This document shows positions 11,401 to 21,596 of a stretch of DNA of 64,000 bases, in pieces. Made by a program: the position numbers and the translations under genes. Within the stretch, counting starts at the first letter, position 1; the number at the start of each line of letters is the position of its first letter. The notes beneath the pieces were generated by a model. It saw nothing but the letters and a program-made list of their open reading frames with translations. It did no database searches and was not told the DNA's origin. This DNA is from Balamuthia mandrillaris (lineage: Eukaryota; Discosea; Longamoebia; Balamuthiidae): assembly GCA_031835245.1 (NCBI GenBank), contig JAVKOQ010000261.1, forward strand, positions 1 through 64,000, in the 5' to 3' direction.

Positions 11401-13294
11401 TGTCAGAAGGTGGTCCCCAAAGAGACTCCTTATCTTATCTCTCTCCTCCTTTGTATATACAGTACGCCCCATCGCGGCGTCGTGAGAAGTTCCAGTTAAT
11501 GTTGCGAAAGCTTCATCTGCCATTCCCCCTATCGAACCCGTGGCTGGTGTTGGTACTGCAGAGACAGCAGAAGATGAAGGCGATGAGATATGTGTGCCAC
11601 TGCCTAGTGCTGCGTTTGGAATGTTGCTGTTTGAATTGCTCCGTTTACGTTTTCCTTTGCGCGGTTGCTCTGAAGTTAATCCATATCGTGACGTAGTGGT
11701 CCCTTCCGCTTCTTCACTACCTCGGTGGAATGCTTCTGCTGGGGGTGGAGATAGAGGGGGCAAGCCTTTATGTACCCGATATTGTTTGTATTCGTCCTCA
11801 TCTGCAAAAAGGTTTTTAGGTGCGCGAAAAACGAAACTTGGGCCAACAAGAGACACGTACCTGCTACAATTGTAGACGACAGGTGCATTTCATCCCATGC
11901 CATCAGCTTTTGAAGCTCTCGCTGAATAGAAGCAAGAAAAACAGCATTGGTTGCGGACAGCTGCACCACCTCCTGCTTCAAAGTTACCAAATCCTCCGTA
12001 GGCCAATCTGACATCGGGGCGAGGCCAAATTGAGTCGGCCGGATGGAAGAGGCTTGGTGAATACGTGAGTAGTGAGACTTGCTTGGTAGATCCACGGGCT
12101 TCAACAGCAACACAGGTTCGTGTCGTTCATAATTCCAAGGAGCCGGCGAAGCGACGTTAGCACCACTATCCTTGGGAGAGTGGCCACTGCCTGCTGAAGA
12201 CTCTGTCCGATCCAACGTTATTTTGACTTTGAGATCGGGTTGTGCTTGCTGTTTCTCGATTTCCGTTTCGCCCTCTCCTCTTTCTCTTGTCCGTTCCCGA
12301 TCCCGGCTTCCTCTGCCCTTTGACCGGTCACGTTCTCGTATTTCCCCCCGCTCCTTGCTGTCTCGTTCTTTGTCCCTCTCTCTTTCTCTTCTATCACGTT
12401 CTCGGTCCCTACCATCTCGTTCTCTTTCTCGTTCATTGCTGATTCTTCCACTACGATCTCGGTCTCTGTCCCTGTCCCTGTCCCGCTCTCGAACATCTCG
12501 CTCTCGCTCTCGCTCTCGTTCTCGATCCCGTTCTCTTTCCCTCTCTCTGTCCCTGCTGCGCTCCCGTTCTCTTTCTCTGTCCCGCTCCCGTTCTCGTTCT
12601 CTCTCCCTATGGTCGCGTTCCCTGTGATCCCTGTCTCTGCTGTTTCTATCTCTGTCTCTATCCCGGCTGTCATGGTCCCTCTCCCTTTCCCTATCTCTGT
12701 TGGTTGTTCGTTCACGCTCCCTCTCTCCTCTATCCCTTTCTCCTCGTTCCCTCACTGGTTGCCCATCTTTGTCTGTTTTTCCTAGCTGCTTTAGCACGCT
12801 GTTGGTAACTTTGATGGTGAGTTTGACGCCATCACCCTCTTCCGGCACGTCCTCCTCTGTCCGTCCTTCGTCTGGCTGGGCTTTCCCGTTATGTGTCGGT
12901 GCTTCTTCCTCGTGTCTTTCTCTTGCACGGGTCGAAGCACTGCTCTTATCTGCAGAGGTGCCAGTGGAGGCAGCACTGGACGGTGGCAACGACGACGAAA
13001 GAGGGCTGTAAAGGCGAAACATCGACAATAGTCAGTACAAATTATCGATATTCGATAGGGAGAATAAAATATCGAAAGAGTTTTTGGCGATGGAAAAAGG
13101 GGGAAAAAGATGGGATCAACGCACTTTTTTCTTGGCCGTCCTGGTCCCCTTTTCTTCACCACGGGTGTGTCGGGATCGACTTGTGTCTCTGGCTCAACGG
13201 TCGTGCTGGAGGTCCCTCGTGTGGTTTTGCCGTTCGCTTTGGTGGCGCGAGCTTTGCGGGAATTTTTCGAGGGTCGCCCAGCTCGACTTTTCAT
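8455..13294 (-). CDS. ADA3/TADA3 homologue (SAGA HAT module), greatly extended N-terminus
   Basis: ADA3 bridges Gcn5 and Ada2 in SAGA/ATAC histone acetyltransferase complexes. Exons (minus): 13125-13294, 11861-13005, 10855-11801, 10582-10779, 10123-10498, 8591-10044, 8455-8508; all phases agree, giving ~1447 aa. The family core is split: IHEFWQSMAPYFAQITENDL and WQIPPLGKHYLQRW (exons 4-5), then LEDRIRYELRSIGLLDDDED and REDDEICAEIRLLQQRLKEQ (exon 6), ending in a Lys/Arg-rich tail. Human TADA3 is 432 aa and yeast Ada3 ~700, so about 800 extra residues precede the core. They hold an AT-hook (RGPGRPRK, exon 1), a ~170-residue RE/RD dipeptide block (exon 2), and a segment WPTEDLVTLKQEVVQLSA of unknown origin. 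Ser/Lys linkers fill the rest. One gene is favoured because no stop or phase break separates the parts. Confidence 0.85.
12330..12770 (-). repeat. RE/RD/RS dipeptide-encoding repeat within ADA3 exon 2
   Basis: Purine-rich hexamer repeats (CGxGAx type on the coding strand) encode a long arginine-glutamate/aspartate block with scattered Ser and His. Such blocks are typical of RNA-processing and condensate-forming nuclear proteins and are not a usual part of ADA3. Confidence 0.8.
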
Positions 13295-13782
13295 CGTCTT
13301 CCCGATTTACTTTTTTTTTTTTTGATTTTGTGAGTGTGAGTAGAGGGAGGAAAAAAAAAAAACAAAACAAACTGCGCACCTTGGGGGGAAAAAAAAAAAC
13401 AAAGCCAGTTGATCTCCACAGTTGATCAGGGGTAGAAAAAAAAAATCTCTTGGCCTATTTCTTTTTTTTTTCTTTTGTTTGGGGGACGAAGAAAAAAAAA
13501 TTTTTCAAAGTCCTTGTTCCACGCTCACCCACGGACACGCCCGCTCACTCCCAAGCACGGCACGCCAAAATATGAGCGTAAACCGCCAGCTCCCCCCCCC
13601 CAAAACGGACACAAAAAAAAAAAGGAGACAGAAAACGGTAAAAAAAATATTTGGATATCTGACATGATAATCCAAGATATTTTTGAATAGATGACATATC
13701 TGTCAATAAACATCGTACAGATTCGATATTTTTCCCTGCCATGAGGAATTTTTTTTTTTCTGCGGGGGGAGAGGACAAAGCG

Positions 13783-13827
<45 letters not shown>

Positions 13828-13968
13828 AGAAAAAAAAGAGTTTCTTCTCTCCATTTTCACTCTCTCTTTCTCCTCTCCCTCTCTCGCTCTCTCTCTTCTT
13901 CATTCTTCTTGTTCCCTTTCCCTTTTTTTTTTTTCGTTCTTCTTCTTCTTCTCTCTTCCTCGTGAAAC
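13295..13968. promoter_or_regulatory. Divergent intergenic region, ADA3 / SPX-EXS
   Basis: About 670 bp between the two ATGs, with poly-A/poly-T runs, a C-run at ~13592-13600, a (GA)n run at 13785-13820 and a pyrimidine-rich leader just before ATG 13969. No gene seen. It should contain both promoters; no core element is identifiable with confidence. Confidence 0.4.
13785..13820. repeat. (GA)n microsatellite
   Basis: About 18 GA units on the plus strand, ~150 bp upstream of the SPX-EXS start. Confidence 0.95.
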
Positions 13969-16900
13969 ATGAAGTTTGGCAAGCAGCTGCAGCACCACAT
14001 GGTGGTACAATGGGAGGACCAATACATCAGCTACTCCAAGCTGAAAAAGATCTTGAAGCAGATCAGGGCCATCCTCAACGAGGCCGCCGCCGCGCGCAAG
14101 GAGGAACGAACCAGCACCACCGAGGAGCTCTCCAAGGACCTGCTGCTCGAAGGGGAGGAGGACAACGACGGAACTACAGACGAGCTCCCTCTTCTCTCGG
14201 ACTTTCGCCCTTCCCCCGCCGACCTCGACGACGAGGAAGAACAGGAGGTGCTGATGGAGGAAGGAGGGAGAGGAGGCGGGCTGGGTCCCAACTACCTCCC
14301 GGCCCACCGACGAGCCAGCAGCAAGTCCCGCACCTGGAGCTACCTCCGCAGGAAAAGCACGGTCATGGTGGAGTCGGCCACGAAGGGGTTGGAGAACGAG
14401 TTCTTTGAGGCCCTCCGCGCGGACGTCAAGAAGATCGAGGACTTTTACCTCTCCCAGCTGGCCATCCTGGACGAGAAGCTGGTCAATGCCCAAGCCCAGG
14501 CCAAGTACATCATGTTCTTACGAGTAACTCTCTCCTTTCCTCTTCGTTTTTTTCTCTTCTCTCTCTTTTCTTCTTTCTTCCTCGTTCTGTCTTCTTCTTT
14601 GCGTCACGTTTTTTTTGTAGGTGGATTTCATTTCATTTAAAACTAGTCTTGTTCCAATGTTCCTATCGTACTATGTATTTCTACTCGAACTTTTCTGATG
14701 CGTATTCCAAACAAACGACTACAATAACAACAACCATGCTATCCTAAAACTTCAGCAAGAGAGAAAGAATGGAGATAAGACGGTGGAGAGAGGAGCGTTG
14801 GTGGTGAAGAAGGCCCTCGTCAACATATACAGACATCTTATGATGCTGTTTAACTATGTTCAGCTCAATCATACTGGCTTCTTTAAGGTACATTCTCTTT
14901 CTCTCTCTTTCTCTTTCTCTCTTTCTCTCTCTCACTCCCCTCTTTCCCCTCTCTTTCAAGTCTGTTCCTCAACACTTTGTTTTCTTATTATTTTTTTTTT
15001 GGTTTTCTGCATTTTCGTTTTTTCTTTGGTTGTCAAATAGATACTCAAAAAACATGATAAAATAACGGGACTCAACATGAAAGACACGTTTATGGACATC
15101 GTGGAAAACACTGAGTTTTACAACCAACAACGGTTGAAAGAGCTCAGCAAGGAAGCTGAGGTACGTTTCTATTTATTTCGCTCGTTTTCTCCCTTTTCAC
15201 GCCTTCCCTGTTGTCCTTTCTACATCTTCATCTGGTCTGCGCTTCCGCTTGCCTTCTTACATCATCTTCCTTTTTTTTTTCTCGCTTTCATCTTTTTTCT
15301 GCTCTAACATGTTCTGATGCGCAGGAAATGTATGCCCAAGCCTTCACAAACGGAAGCAAAGATAAGGCTAAAGCCATCCTATGGGCACGTCAGCATGACG
15401 CTTGGCATTGGAAAACGATGTTGTTGGGTTTGCTCACTGGCATGATCATTCCGCTCCTCTTTTTTATGGCATTGTTTGCTGCTGGCGGAGACTTTGTGCA
15501 CCAGGTCTCCTCATCTGATTGGAAGGAGATTTTGCCCGTTTATAGGCTCTTTTTCATTCCTATATTGGCTGTGTGGCTTTGGGGCATCAACGTTCTTGTT
15601 TGGCATAAGAGCAGGATCAATTACGTGTATATCTTTGGCTTTAAGCCAGGCCATTCGCTTGACGCCAAACAAATCTTTACTGTATGTACCTCTTCTTGTC
15701 TCTCATTTATGCTTAATTCTCACGGTGGTACTTTGAAAGTTTGCAGCATTTCTTAGCGTGATATGGTTAACCACGTTTGTGCTTTACCTTGGTACGAGCA
15801 ACGGTAACTTCACGTTTATCCGTGGCATTCCTGTTCATACTTGGCCGCTGCTGCTCACAATCATCATGAGCAGCATATTTTTTTGCCCGTTCAACATGTT
15901 TCACCGGTCAACACGGTGGATCTTGTTCAAGGTCCCTCCCCTCTTTTCCTCTTCCTCTACACCAAGACGCACCAGCCAAAACTCAACTCTTTGATTTCCT
16001 CACAACAGACAATTTTCCATGTCATCGCATCTCCGATCGGTCCTCTGCGTTTCTACGATGCATACATTGGAGATGTATTGACGAGTATGGTGAAGACCAT
16101 CGTAGACTTTCAGTATACTTCATGTTACTATCTTTCTGGCGACTTTACCCTCAATCCTCCAACTCGATGCAAGATGCCGAACAAGTTTGTTGCTCTCTTC
16201 TTCTTGTTCTTCTTGTTCTTGTTCTTCTTCTTCTTCTTCTTCTTCTTCTTCTTCTTCTTCTTGGATTATTTTGCTTATTTTGTATTTTAACCCAGATATC
16301 TTCCACCGTTTCTTGCTTTCATGCCTTTGTTTTGGCGACTAATGCAATGCTTCAAGCGGTTCGCGCAGACGTGGGACAAGCAACACCTTTTCAATGCCGC
16401 CAAATATGGCATCGGCTTTGGTGTAATCCTTTTCTCATCACTGCATGGAGACTATTCTGGTAACGCTCCAGTCTTTCCTCTCGTTCACTTAGTATCGCTA
16501 ACCACGTATCTTCTCCTATCTATAAAGTGTATTCGGACAACTGGAATGCGTCAAGAGTGTTGTGGGCAGTCCTTTTCGTGGTCAGCACGCTCTACACGTT
16601 CAGTTGGGATTATTTGATGGATTGGGGCTTTGGCGAGTGGAAAAACAATCCCCACTTCCCGCTGCGACGCAAGCTCTTCTATCCTACCAAAAAATGGGTC
16701 CGTTCGCGTGCTCTCCTTCTCTTCCTCTCTTCTGTTGTAATAGTGACACTCACTGCATTATTCTCGTTACATTGTTGCAGTTTTATTACTACGTTATCAT
16801 CACAAATTTCTTCTTCAGGTTCTTTTGGACGCTTACTATCAGCGGCTTGCCCTTTTACATTATGAACACAACTCTCTTGGGTTGGATTGCAGCTACCGTT

Positions 16901-17525
16901 GAGATTGTTCGGTATGTGCATGCCTTGTTTTTTATCTGTCAATCCTTCTGTTTTTCCTTCACTTTCTTCTTCGTCATCCTTTTATTTTTAATCCCGCTTC
17001 TTCTCTTTCTTTTCTCTTTTCCCTTCCTAATACTTGTTTCGCAATAACAGTCGTTTTCAATGGAGTATGATTCGAGTGGAATACGAACACATGTGCACCA
17101 CCCGCAACGTGCTGACCTTCCGCGATACCGACTTCATTCCTCTTCCCTTTGACGACCAGTCCATCGGCCACCACCACTCCTCCTCCTCCGGCCGCAGCTC
17201 CGACGACGAGTTCTCCAGAGAGTTTGCGCGCAAGGCTCGTCGTCACCCCCTCACCTCGCACTTCTTCTCCTCCAGCAGCAAAGAGGCCTCCCCGAAGAAG
17301 GCCGGTCACATGTCTCTGCGGACCCTATTTTCTTCCCCGTTTGACGCTTCCCGCCGCCGTCGTTCTGGAGAGGTGGACGAAGAGGAAGGAAGCGGGGGCT
17401 CGAGCGGAAACTCCTCTTCCTCTTCGGCTCCTTCTCGTTCGCTGTCGGAGGTCAGCAGCACCAGCGAGGATGAGGAGACGAGCGGCCTGCTTGCTAGGCA
17501 CCATCACTCTGGCCTTATCAACTGA
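13969..17525 (+). CDS. SPX-EXS membrane protein (XPR1/PHO1-like phosphate exporter)
   Basis: Likely exports inorganic phosphate under inositol-pyrophosphate control, as XPR1 and PHO1 do. Exons: 13969-14523, 14756-14887, 15041-15160, 15325-15681, 15740-15931, 16009-16184, 16296-16459, 16528-16697, 16781-16911, 17051-17525; phases agree, 823 aa. The SPX domain starts at residue 1 (MKFGKQLQHHMVVQWEDQYI, SKLKKILK), has an acidic insert (~residues 45-110), and ends with NHTGFFKILKKHDKIT, whose lysines are the family's ligand-binding set. Hydrophobic helices follow from residue ~285 (MLLGLLTGMIIPLLFF). The EXS region has SDNWNASRVLW, DYLMDWGFGEW and RRFQWSMIRVEYEH. The C-terminal ~140 residues are Ser/acidic low complexity, probably cytosolic. 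Exon 5 could use a different acceptor; the chosen one restores FAAFLSVIW. Confidence 0.92.
16199..16262 (+). repeat. (TTC)n tract in an SPX-EXS intron
   Basis: TTCTTG then pure TTC units on the coding strand within intron 16185-16295. It reads as polyPhe/Leu but is noncoding. Confidence 0.85.
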
Positions 17526-17679
17526 CCCTCTCCAATTTTTTTTTTTTGGCTTTTGGCTTTTTTGTTGTTTGCCTTCTTAAAGCTTTGTTGTTATTATTTA
17601 TTATTCTTTTTTCTTTTTTTTTTCAAAATAAAAAACAAAAAAATAAACAAATTTTAATATCTATGAATAAACAAAGGAG

Positions 17680-18000
17680 ATGGAGAAGAACGTGAGCAAA
17701 CGGCAGCAGTTGGACCAACGCGTGGCTGGCAGTTGGGAGTACATACGGTGGCGAAGGCGTTTGTGGGGGATGGGCCTGCTTACGGCCGGTCTGTTCGGGG
17801 GCTACCTCTATCGCGTGCTGCGGCGGGAGGACCAACCAGTTGCCTCCTCTTCTTCTTTTCCTCCTCTTCCTCCCCCTCCCCCTCCTTCTTCTTCATGGTA
17901 CGCAGACGTACCAGCCACGCTTCGAAACTTATGGCGAACCATTACCAGCCACCTTGGTCTGCCTCCAACAGCAAAACAAAAAGACAAAAAACAAGACTGA
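17680..18000 (+). CDS. 106-aa single-span membrane protein, unknown
   Basis: Single-exon reading frame starting at ATG 17680, 154 bp after the SPX-EXS stop, on the same strand. The N-terminus is basic and polar (MEKNVSKRQQ, WEYIRWRRR). One hydrophobic segment follows (LWGMGLLTAGLFGGYLY), then a Ser/Pro-rich linker with a polyproline run, an amphipathic WYADVPATLRNLW stretch and a Lys-rich end. The layout resembles small mitochondrial inner-membrane or tail-type proteins, but I do not recognise it. Its last ~65 codons and 3' flank are duplicated at 18768-19035, which suggests this is the parental, expressed copy. Confidence 0.6.
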   Translation: MEKNVSKRQQLDQRVAGSWEYIRWRRRLWGMGLLTAGLFGGYLYRVLRREDQPVASSSSFPPLPPPPPPSSSWYADVPATLRNLWRTITSHLGLPPTAKQKDKKQD

Positions 18001-18074
18001 ATAATCTGTTTTGTTCGATGGTCTGCCGCTTTCTTCTGATCGACGACACAAACCCAATGTAATGTACAGCATCA
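17807..18074 (+). repeat. Segmental duplication, copy 1 (with 18768-19035)
   Basis: This 268-bp segment covers the 3' half of the 106-aa gene and its flank. It recurs 961 bp downstream in the same orientation with about four substitutions and no indels. Weaker similarity continues to ~18135 through a CT-rich stretch. Confidence 0.9.
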
Positions 18075-18253
18075 CTGGCTCCGGTCTCTTCTCTCTCTCC
18101 CTCTCCCTCTTAAGCGTTCTTCAAACAAGTTAAAGGAAAAGGAGGAGAAAGGGAACAAAAACGCACATGGACCTGGCCTCACATGTCGGCGCTGGGAGTG
18201 GTGCTCTTAGACAAGCCAAAAAATAAAAAGTAAGCCCTTCCACTTGGCCCTTT

Positions 18254-18526
18254 TTACTGCAGGTCCAGGTGGCGCCACTCTTTACCTCCTCTCCGCCCTG
18301 AATTCGTACTGCTGTCCTTAGCGTGTAGGGTGATATCGGTATGGAATCCAGCAGCAGGAAAGGAGCACTCGGTGCATGAGCGCCTCACATGATAAGGTGA
18401 CAAATGAGGTGTTTCACGAAGCGAAGCGTCATGTAATAAGCTGGTGTGGATCTGAGTTAAGCGATTCGAGCAGTCGATTTTAAACATGGAATGTCGTTCC
18501 ATATAGAAATATATATATATATATAT
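18254..18526 (-). CDS. Possible small minus-strand reading frame (doubtful)
   Basis: Open frame of ~90 codons on the minus strand. It starts near an AT repeat, with in-frame ATGs inside the run and at ~18502, and ends at TAA 18254. It encodes HVRRSCTECSFPAAG and, near the end, EWRHL. The CxxC-x-x-PAA and RHL pattern weakly recalls ribosomal protein eL37, but one of its two CxxC pairs is missing and the spacing differs. It may be a decayed gene or chance. Confidence 0.2.
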   Translation of the reverse strand: MYIYIYFYMERHSMFKIDCSNRLTQIHTSLLHDASLRETPHLSPYHVRRSCTECSFPAAGFHTDITLHAKDSSTNSGRRGGKEWRHLDLQ

Positions 18527-18542
18527 ATCCATTCAACATTCA

Positions 18543-18761
18543 ATGACGGTCATTGACATCGATATCCAGGTTCCTCAGGCTGTTCTATTGGAAGGATATC
18601 AATCGACATGGTGGTGCAACCCTCCTTTTTTTGTTTTGCACAACCAGTCAGCAAGACTAGCCATGGAAGCACCTAATACAGGCGGCGCACTCCAGGAAGA
18701 GGGATATGCTGCTGAAGCCGACACTCTCAAAGGGAAAGGCAAGAAAACGGTAAAAAACTAG
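18543..18761 (+). CDS. Possible small plus-strand reading frame (doubtful)
   Basis: A 72-codon frame from ATG 18543 to TAG, ending just before the duplicated segment. The composition is mixed, with a Gly/Lys-rich end (KGKGKKTVKN). I recognise no family. It could be the 5' exon of a gene disrupted by the downstream duplication, or noise. Confidence 0.2.
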   Translation: MTVIDIDIQVPQAVLLEGYQSTWWCNPPFFVLHNQSARLAMEAPNTGGALQEEGYAAEADTLKGKGKKTVKN

Positions 18762-18767
18762 CTTTCT

Positions 18768-19035
18768 TCTATCGCGTGCTGCGGCGGGAGGACCAACCAG
18801 TTGCCTCCTCTTCTTCTTTTCCTCCTCTTCCTCCCCCTCCCCCTCCTTCTTCTTCATGGTACGCAGACGTACCAGCCACGCTTCGAAACTTATGGCGAAC
18901 CATTACGAGCCACCTTGGTCTGCCTCGGACAGAAAAACAAAAAGACAAAAAACAAGACTGAATAATCTGTTTTGTTCGATGGTCTGCCGCTTTCTTCTGA
19001 TCGACGACACAAACCCAATGTAATGTACAGCATCA
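18768..19035 (+). pseudogene. Duplicated 3' fragment of the 106-aa membrane-protein gene
   Basis: 98% identical to 17807-18074 but lacking the start codon, basic N-terminus and membrane segment. It keeps the LRREDQPVASS...QKDKKQD frame and stop. Two residues differ (P to R and A to E near the C-terminus). Immediately upstream is unrelated sequence, so this is a truncated copy with no obvious start. Confidence 0.8.
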
Positions 19036-19049
19036 GCACCAGCACCGGC

Positions 19050-19086
<37 letters not shown>

Positions 19087-19241
19087 TTAACTTAAAAACA
19101 AAAAGTTTTTTTTCTTCTTCAAACAACAAGTTAAAAAACACCTATAGCTCTGTATAGCATTTGAAAAGGAGAGTAAAGTGGGTAAAAAAAACATACTTTG
19201 CACTTAACGAGAAAGGCGAGTCGTTGGCGTTGTTGGTGTTG

Positions 19242-19968
19242 TTACATCGCGGACAAGCTCTTCTGCAGTTTGGACTCCCTCTGCTTCAAGATCTTGACCA
19301 ACTTCTTGTCCCCGCTGGATATCTTTCCTTTCTTCTTCGAGTCGGCGCCCTCTCCCTCCAAGCTGGCGATGAGCTGCTGCACCTTGGAGATCTCGCACTC
19401 GGTCTCCTCCTTCTTGCCCAAGACGCGATGGTAGTCGAGGCTCAGCTGGAGCTTTCCCTCTCCCGGAGGAGCGCCCTCCACTGCCGCCTCGAAGGAGAAC
19501 CAGTGCAGCTGCTTGACGCCGCCGCCTTGCTCGCTGAAGGACTTGGCCGCGGGGAACTGCAGCACGCCGATAGGGGTGGGCTTACCCATCACGTTGTATT
19601 GCACCGCCTCCACTTTGACTTTCTGTGGCTCTCCTGATTTTAGTACACTATTGCAGCAAGTGAGTTATGAAGAACATCTTCTGTCTTCTCTTCAGTCTCG
19701 CTCTCTCATACTCGCTCTAACTTGCTCACTTCTTAACAACAGAGAAGGGAGAGGAGCAAAAAGGGCAGGATACGTACAAGATAAAGCTTTCGTACCACTT
19801 GGGGTTGTTGGAGTTCATAACAACCTTGGTGGTCTCTTTGTGACGTCCCACACGAACGGTGATGTAGGCATTGGCCTTGGTAGGTTTTCCCGACTGGTCC
19901 CTCGCCACAAGGTCTTTTGCTTGCAGCACTGTTTGTCGAACGTTAACAACGTCATTCCATTTAATGCT

Positions 19969-20008
<40 letters not shown>

Positions 20009-21596
20009 ACTACAGAAGAGAAAGGAGGCATTACCATCAACGTAGAAGATGTAGGAATCCTCTCCAAGTTTGATCTTGTGTTCCTTCTTTTTGGGTCTGG
20101 GCGGTCCCAAGTTGGCAAGGCCCATTGATCCCATGATGGAGTCCTGAAAGACGCCTCCTCCACCTCCCTCTTTCTTTCTCTCCTCTCTTTCTTTCTTGAG
20201 CCTCTCCTTCTCTGCTTCTTTTTCCTTCTTGAGCCTCTCCTTCTCCGCCTCCTTTTCCCTTCTCACTCGCTCCTTTTCCATCTCTTCCAGCTGATCGTTA
20301 CGTTCCTTGAGCATGCGGTCCGCCTCTGCCACTGAGTTGCGAACGTACTCCTCCAGCATTTCTTTTTTGTTGCTGAAGTGGTCCACTTCTGTTTCTACCT
20401 TCTCAATCTCCTCCTTCAAAGCTGCTAATGTTCCTAAGAGATTTGGTAGCTTATGTTCCACTTCTCTTAATTCTTCATTTTGTGCCGTTAGTGTGGAAGA
20501 AGGAAAAGGAGGATAACAGGAAACGAACCTTTGACAGTTTTGTAGTCGCTGCTAGAGAGGAACTTGGGGACGGTGTCCGTTTGAAGAAGAAAGCTGATGG
20601 ACTTTTGGGCCTCTTCGAAAAAGTTAATATTGGGAGTGCCGGTGGAGGCCTCCAGGTTGTTCTTCTCCTCTTGCATTTGTTGTTTCACTTTAGTGTTGAC
20701 GTTGATCTCTGAGTCACTCTCCTGCAAGAGATATAAATGAGTAATGAAGATAATAACTACAGAGTATGGAAACAAAGAAAGAGAGAGAACAAAAGAAGAA
20801 ACAAAGAGGAGGAGCAGAAGTGGAAGAAGAAGAAGAAGAACAAGAAGAAGAAGAAGAAGAACAAGAACAAGAAGAACAAGAAGAACAAGAACAAGAACAA
20901 GAACAAGAAGAACAAGAAGAACAAGAAGAACAAGAAGAAGAAGAACAAGAAGAACAAGAACAAGAACAAGAAGTGCTAAGACCTCTTTCAAGTATTTTTC
21001 ATAAATATCAAAAGCTCGTTCGCGAAGAGCAGGTGCCGGTATTCCTATCTATTGTCAGCATTACAGCAAGAACAAAGCGTAAGAAAAAGAACAGAATTAA
21101 AACACAAAACGCACAAAAAAAATACACAAAAAAAACAACAAACCCTATGGTTATGTTTGAAGTCTTCCACGGCAAGGTAAAAGTCAAAATTCTCAGAACA
21201 GAAGCTCTTGGCCAGGAAGACTCTGAACATAGTCTTCAACAGCTCGTCCTTCACAATGTTCTCGGGGGTGATTTCCTCGTCCTTCAACATCTCCACCTCC
21301 CCGCCCGTGGGAATAATCCCGCGCGGCAGCAGCGAGGCCACTCCCGAAGAAGCCAAGGAGGAGGCGGAGGAGCCCCTAGCGGAGGCCGCACGCCCTCTCG
21401 CCCGCCCAACGGCCCCATGGGACTCCCCGCTGCTCGTCAGGTCCACTTCGGAAGAGGAGTCATAGTAGGCGGCAGGGCTTGTGGCGGTTGTCGAATTGGA
21501 GTTGCTGAGCTGACCCCGTTGGAAGGAAGAGTCGGAGGAAGAGGAGGTCGACGAGAAGAGCTGGCTGCCAGAGCCTCTTGGTGAATTGCTGTGCAT
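19242..21596 (-). CDS. RGS-coiled-coil-C2 protein
   Basis: Predicted regulator of G-protein signalling with a membrane-binding C2 domain. Exons (minus): 21144-21596, 20983-21048, 20529-20721, 20035-20472, 19778-19928, 19242-19647; phases agree, 568 aa. Residues 1-100 are Ser-rich. The RGS domain spans exons 1-3: MFRVFLAKSFCSENFDFYLAVEDFK carries the conserved Asn; then RERAFDIYEKYLKE; then SISFLLQTDTVPKFLSSSDY. A charged coiled coil follows (KEEIEKVETEVDHF, and KERLKKE repeats). The C2 domain reads LQAKDLVARDQSGK...DAYITV-type strands...NNPKWYESFIF, with the final strands in exon 6, and the protein ends in a Lys-rich helix. The exon 4 acceptor could be 20472 or ~10 bp further on. A GAP role on a G-alpha subunit is inferred from the RGS fold. 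Confidence 0.87.
20818..20972. repeat. GAA/ACA degenerate trinucleotide tract in an intron
   Basis: About 150 bp of AAGAAG/AACAAG units on the plus strand inside intron 20722-20982 of the RGS-C2 gene, i.e. TTC/TTG on its coding strand. Confidence 0.85.

Noticed and set aside
12172-12627. Plus-strand Arg/Ser/Leu repeat frame that looks like an SR protein
   Set aside because: It is the antisense of the RE/RD block of ADA3, which joins in phase to recognisable ADA3 exons.
14031-14291. Minus-strand Ser/Pro frame opposite the SPX exon
   Set aside because: Shadow of the SPX domain; no independent start or splice context.
20737-21004. Plus-strand Lys/Asn and Glu/Gln repeat frames
   Set aside because: They lie in an RGS-C2 intron and are simple-repeat translations.
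21045-21584. Plus-strand Gly/Arg-rich frame opposite RGS exon 1
   Set aside because: Antisense of the Ser-rich N-terminus of the RGS-C2 protein.
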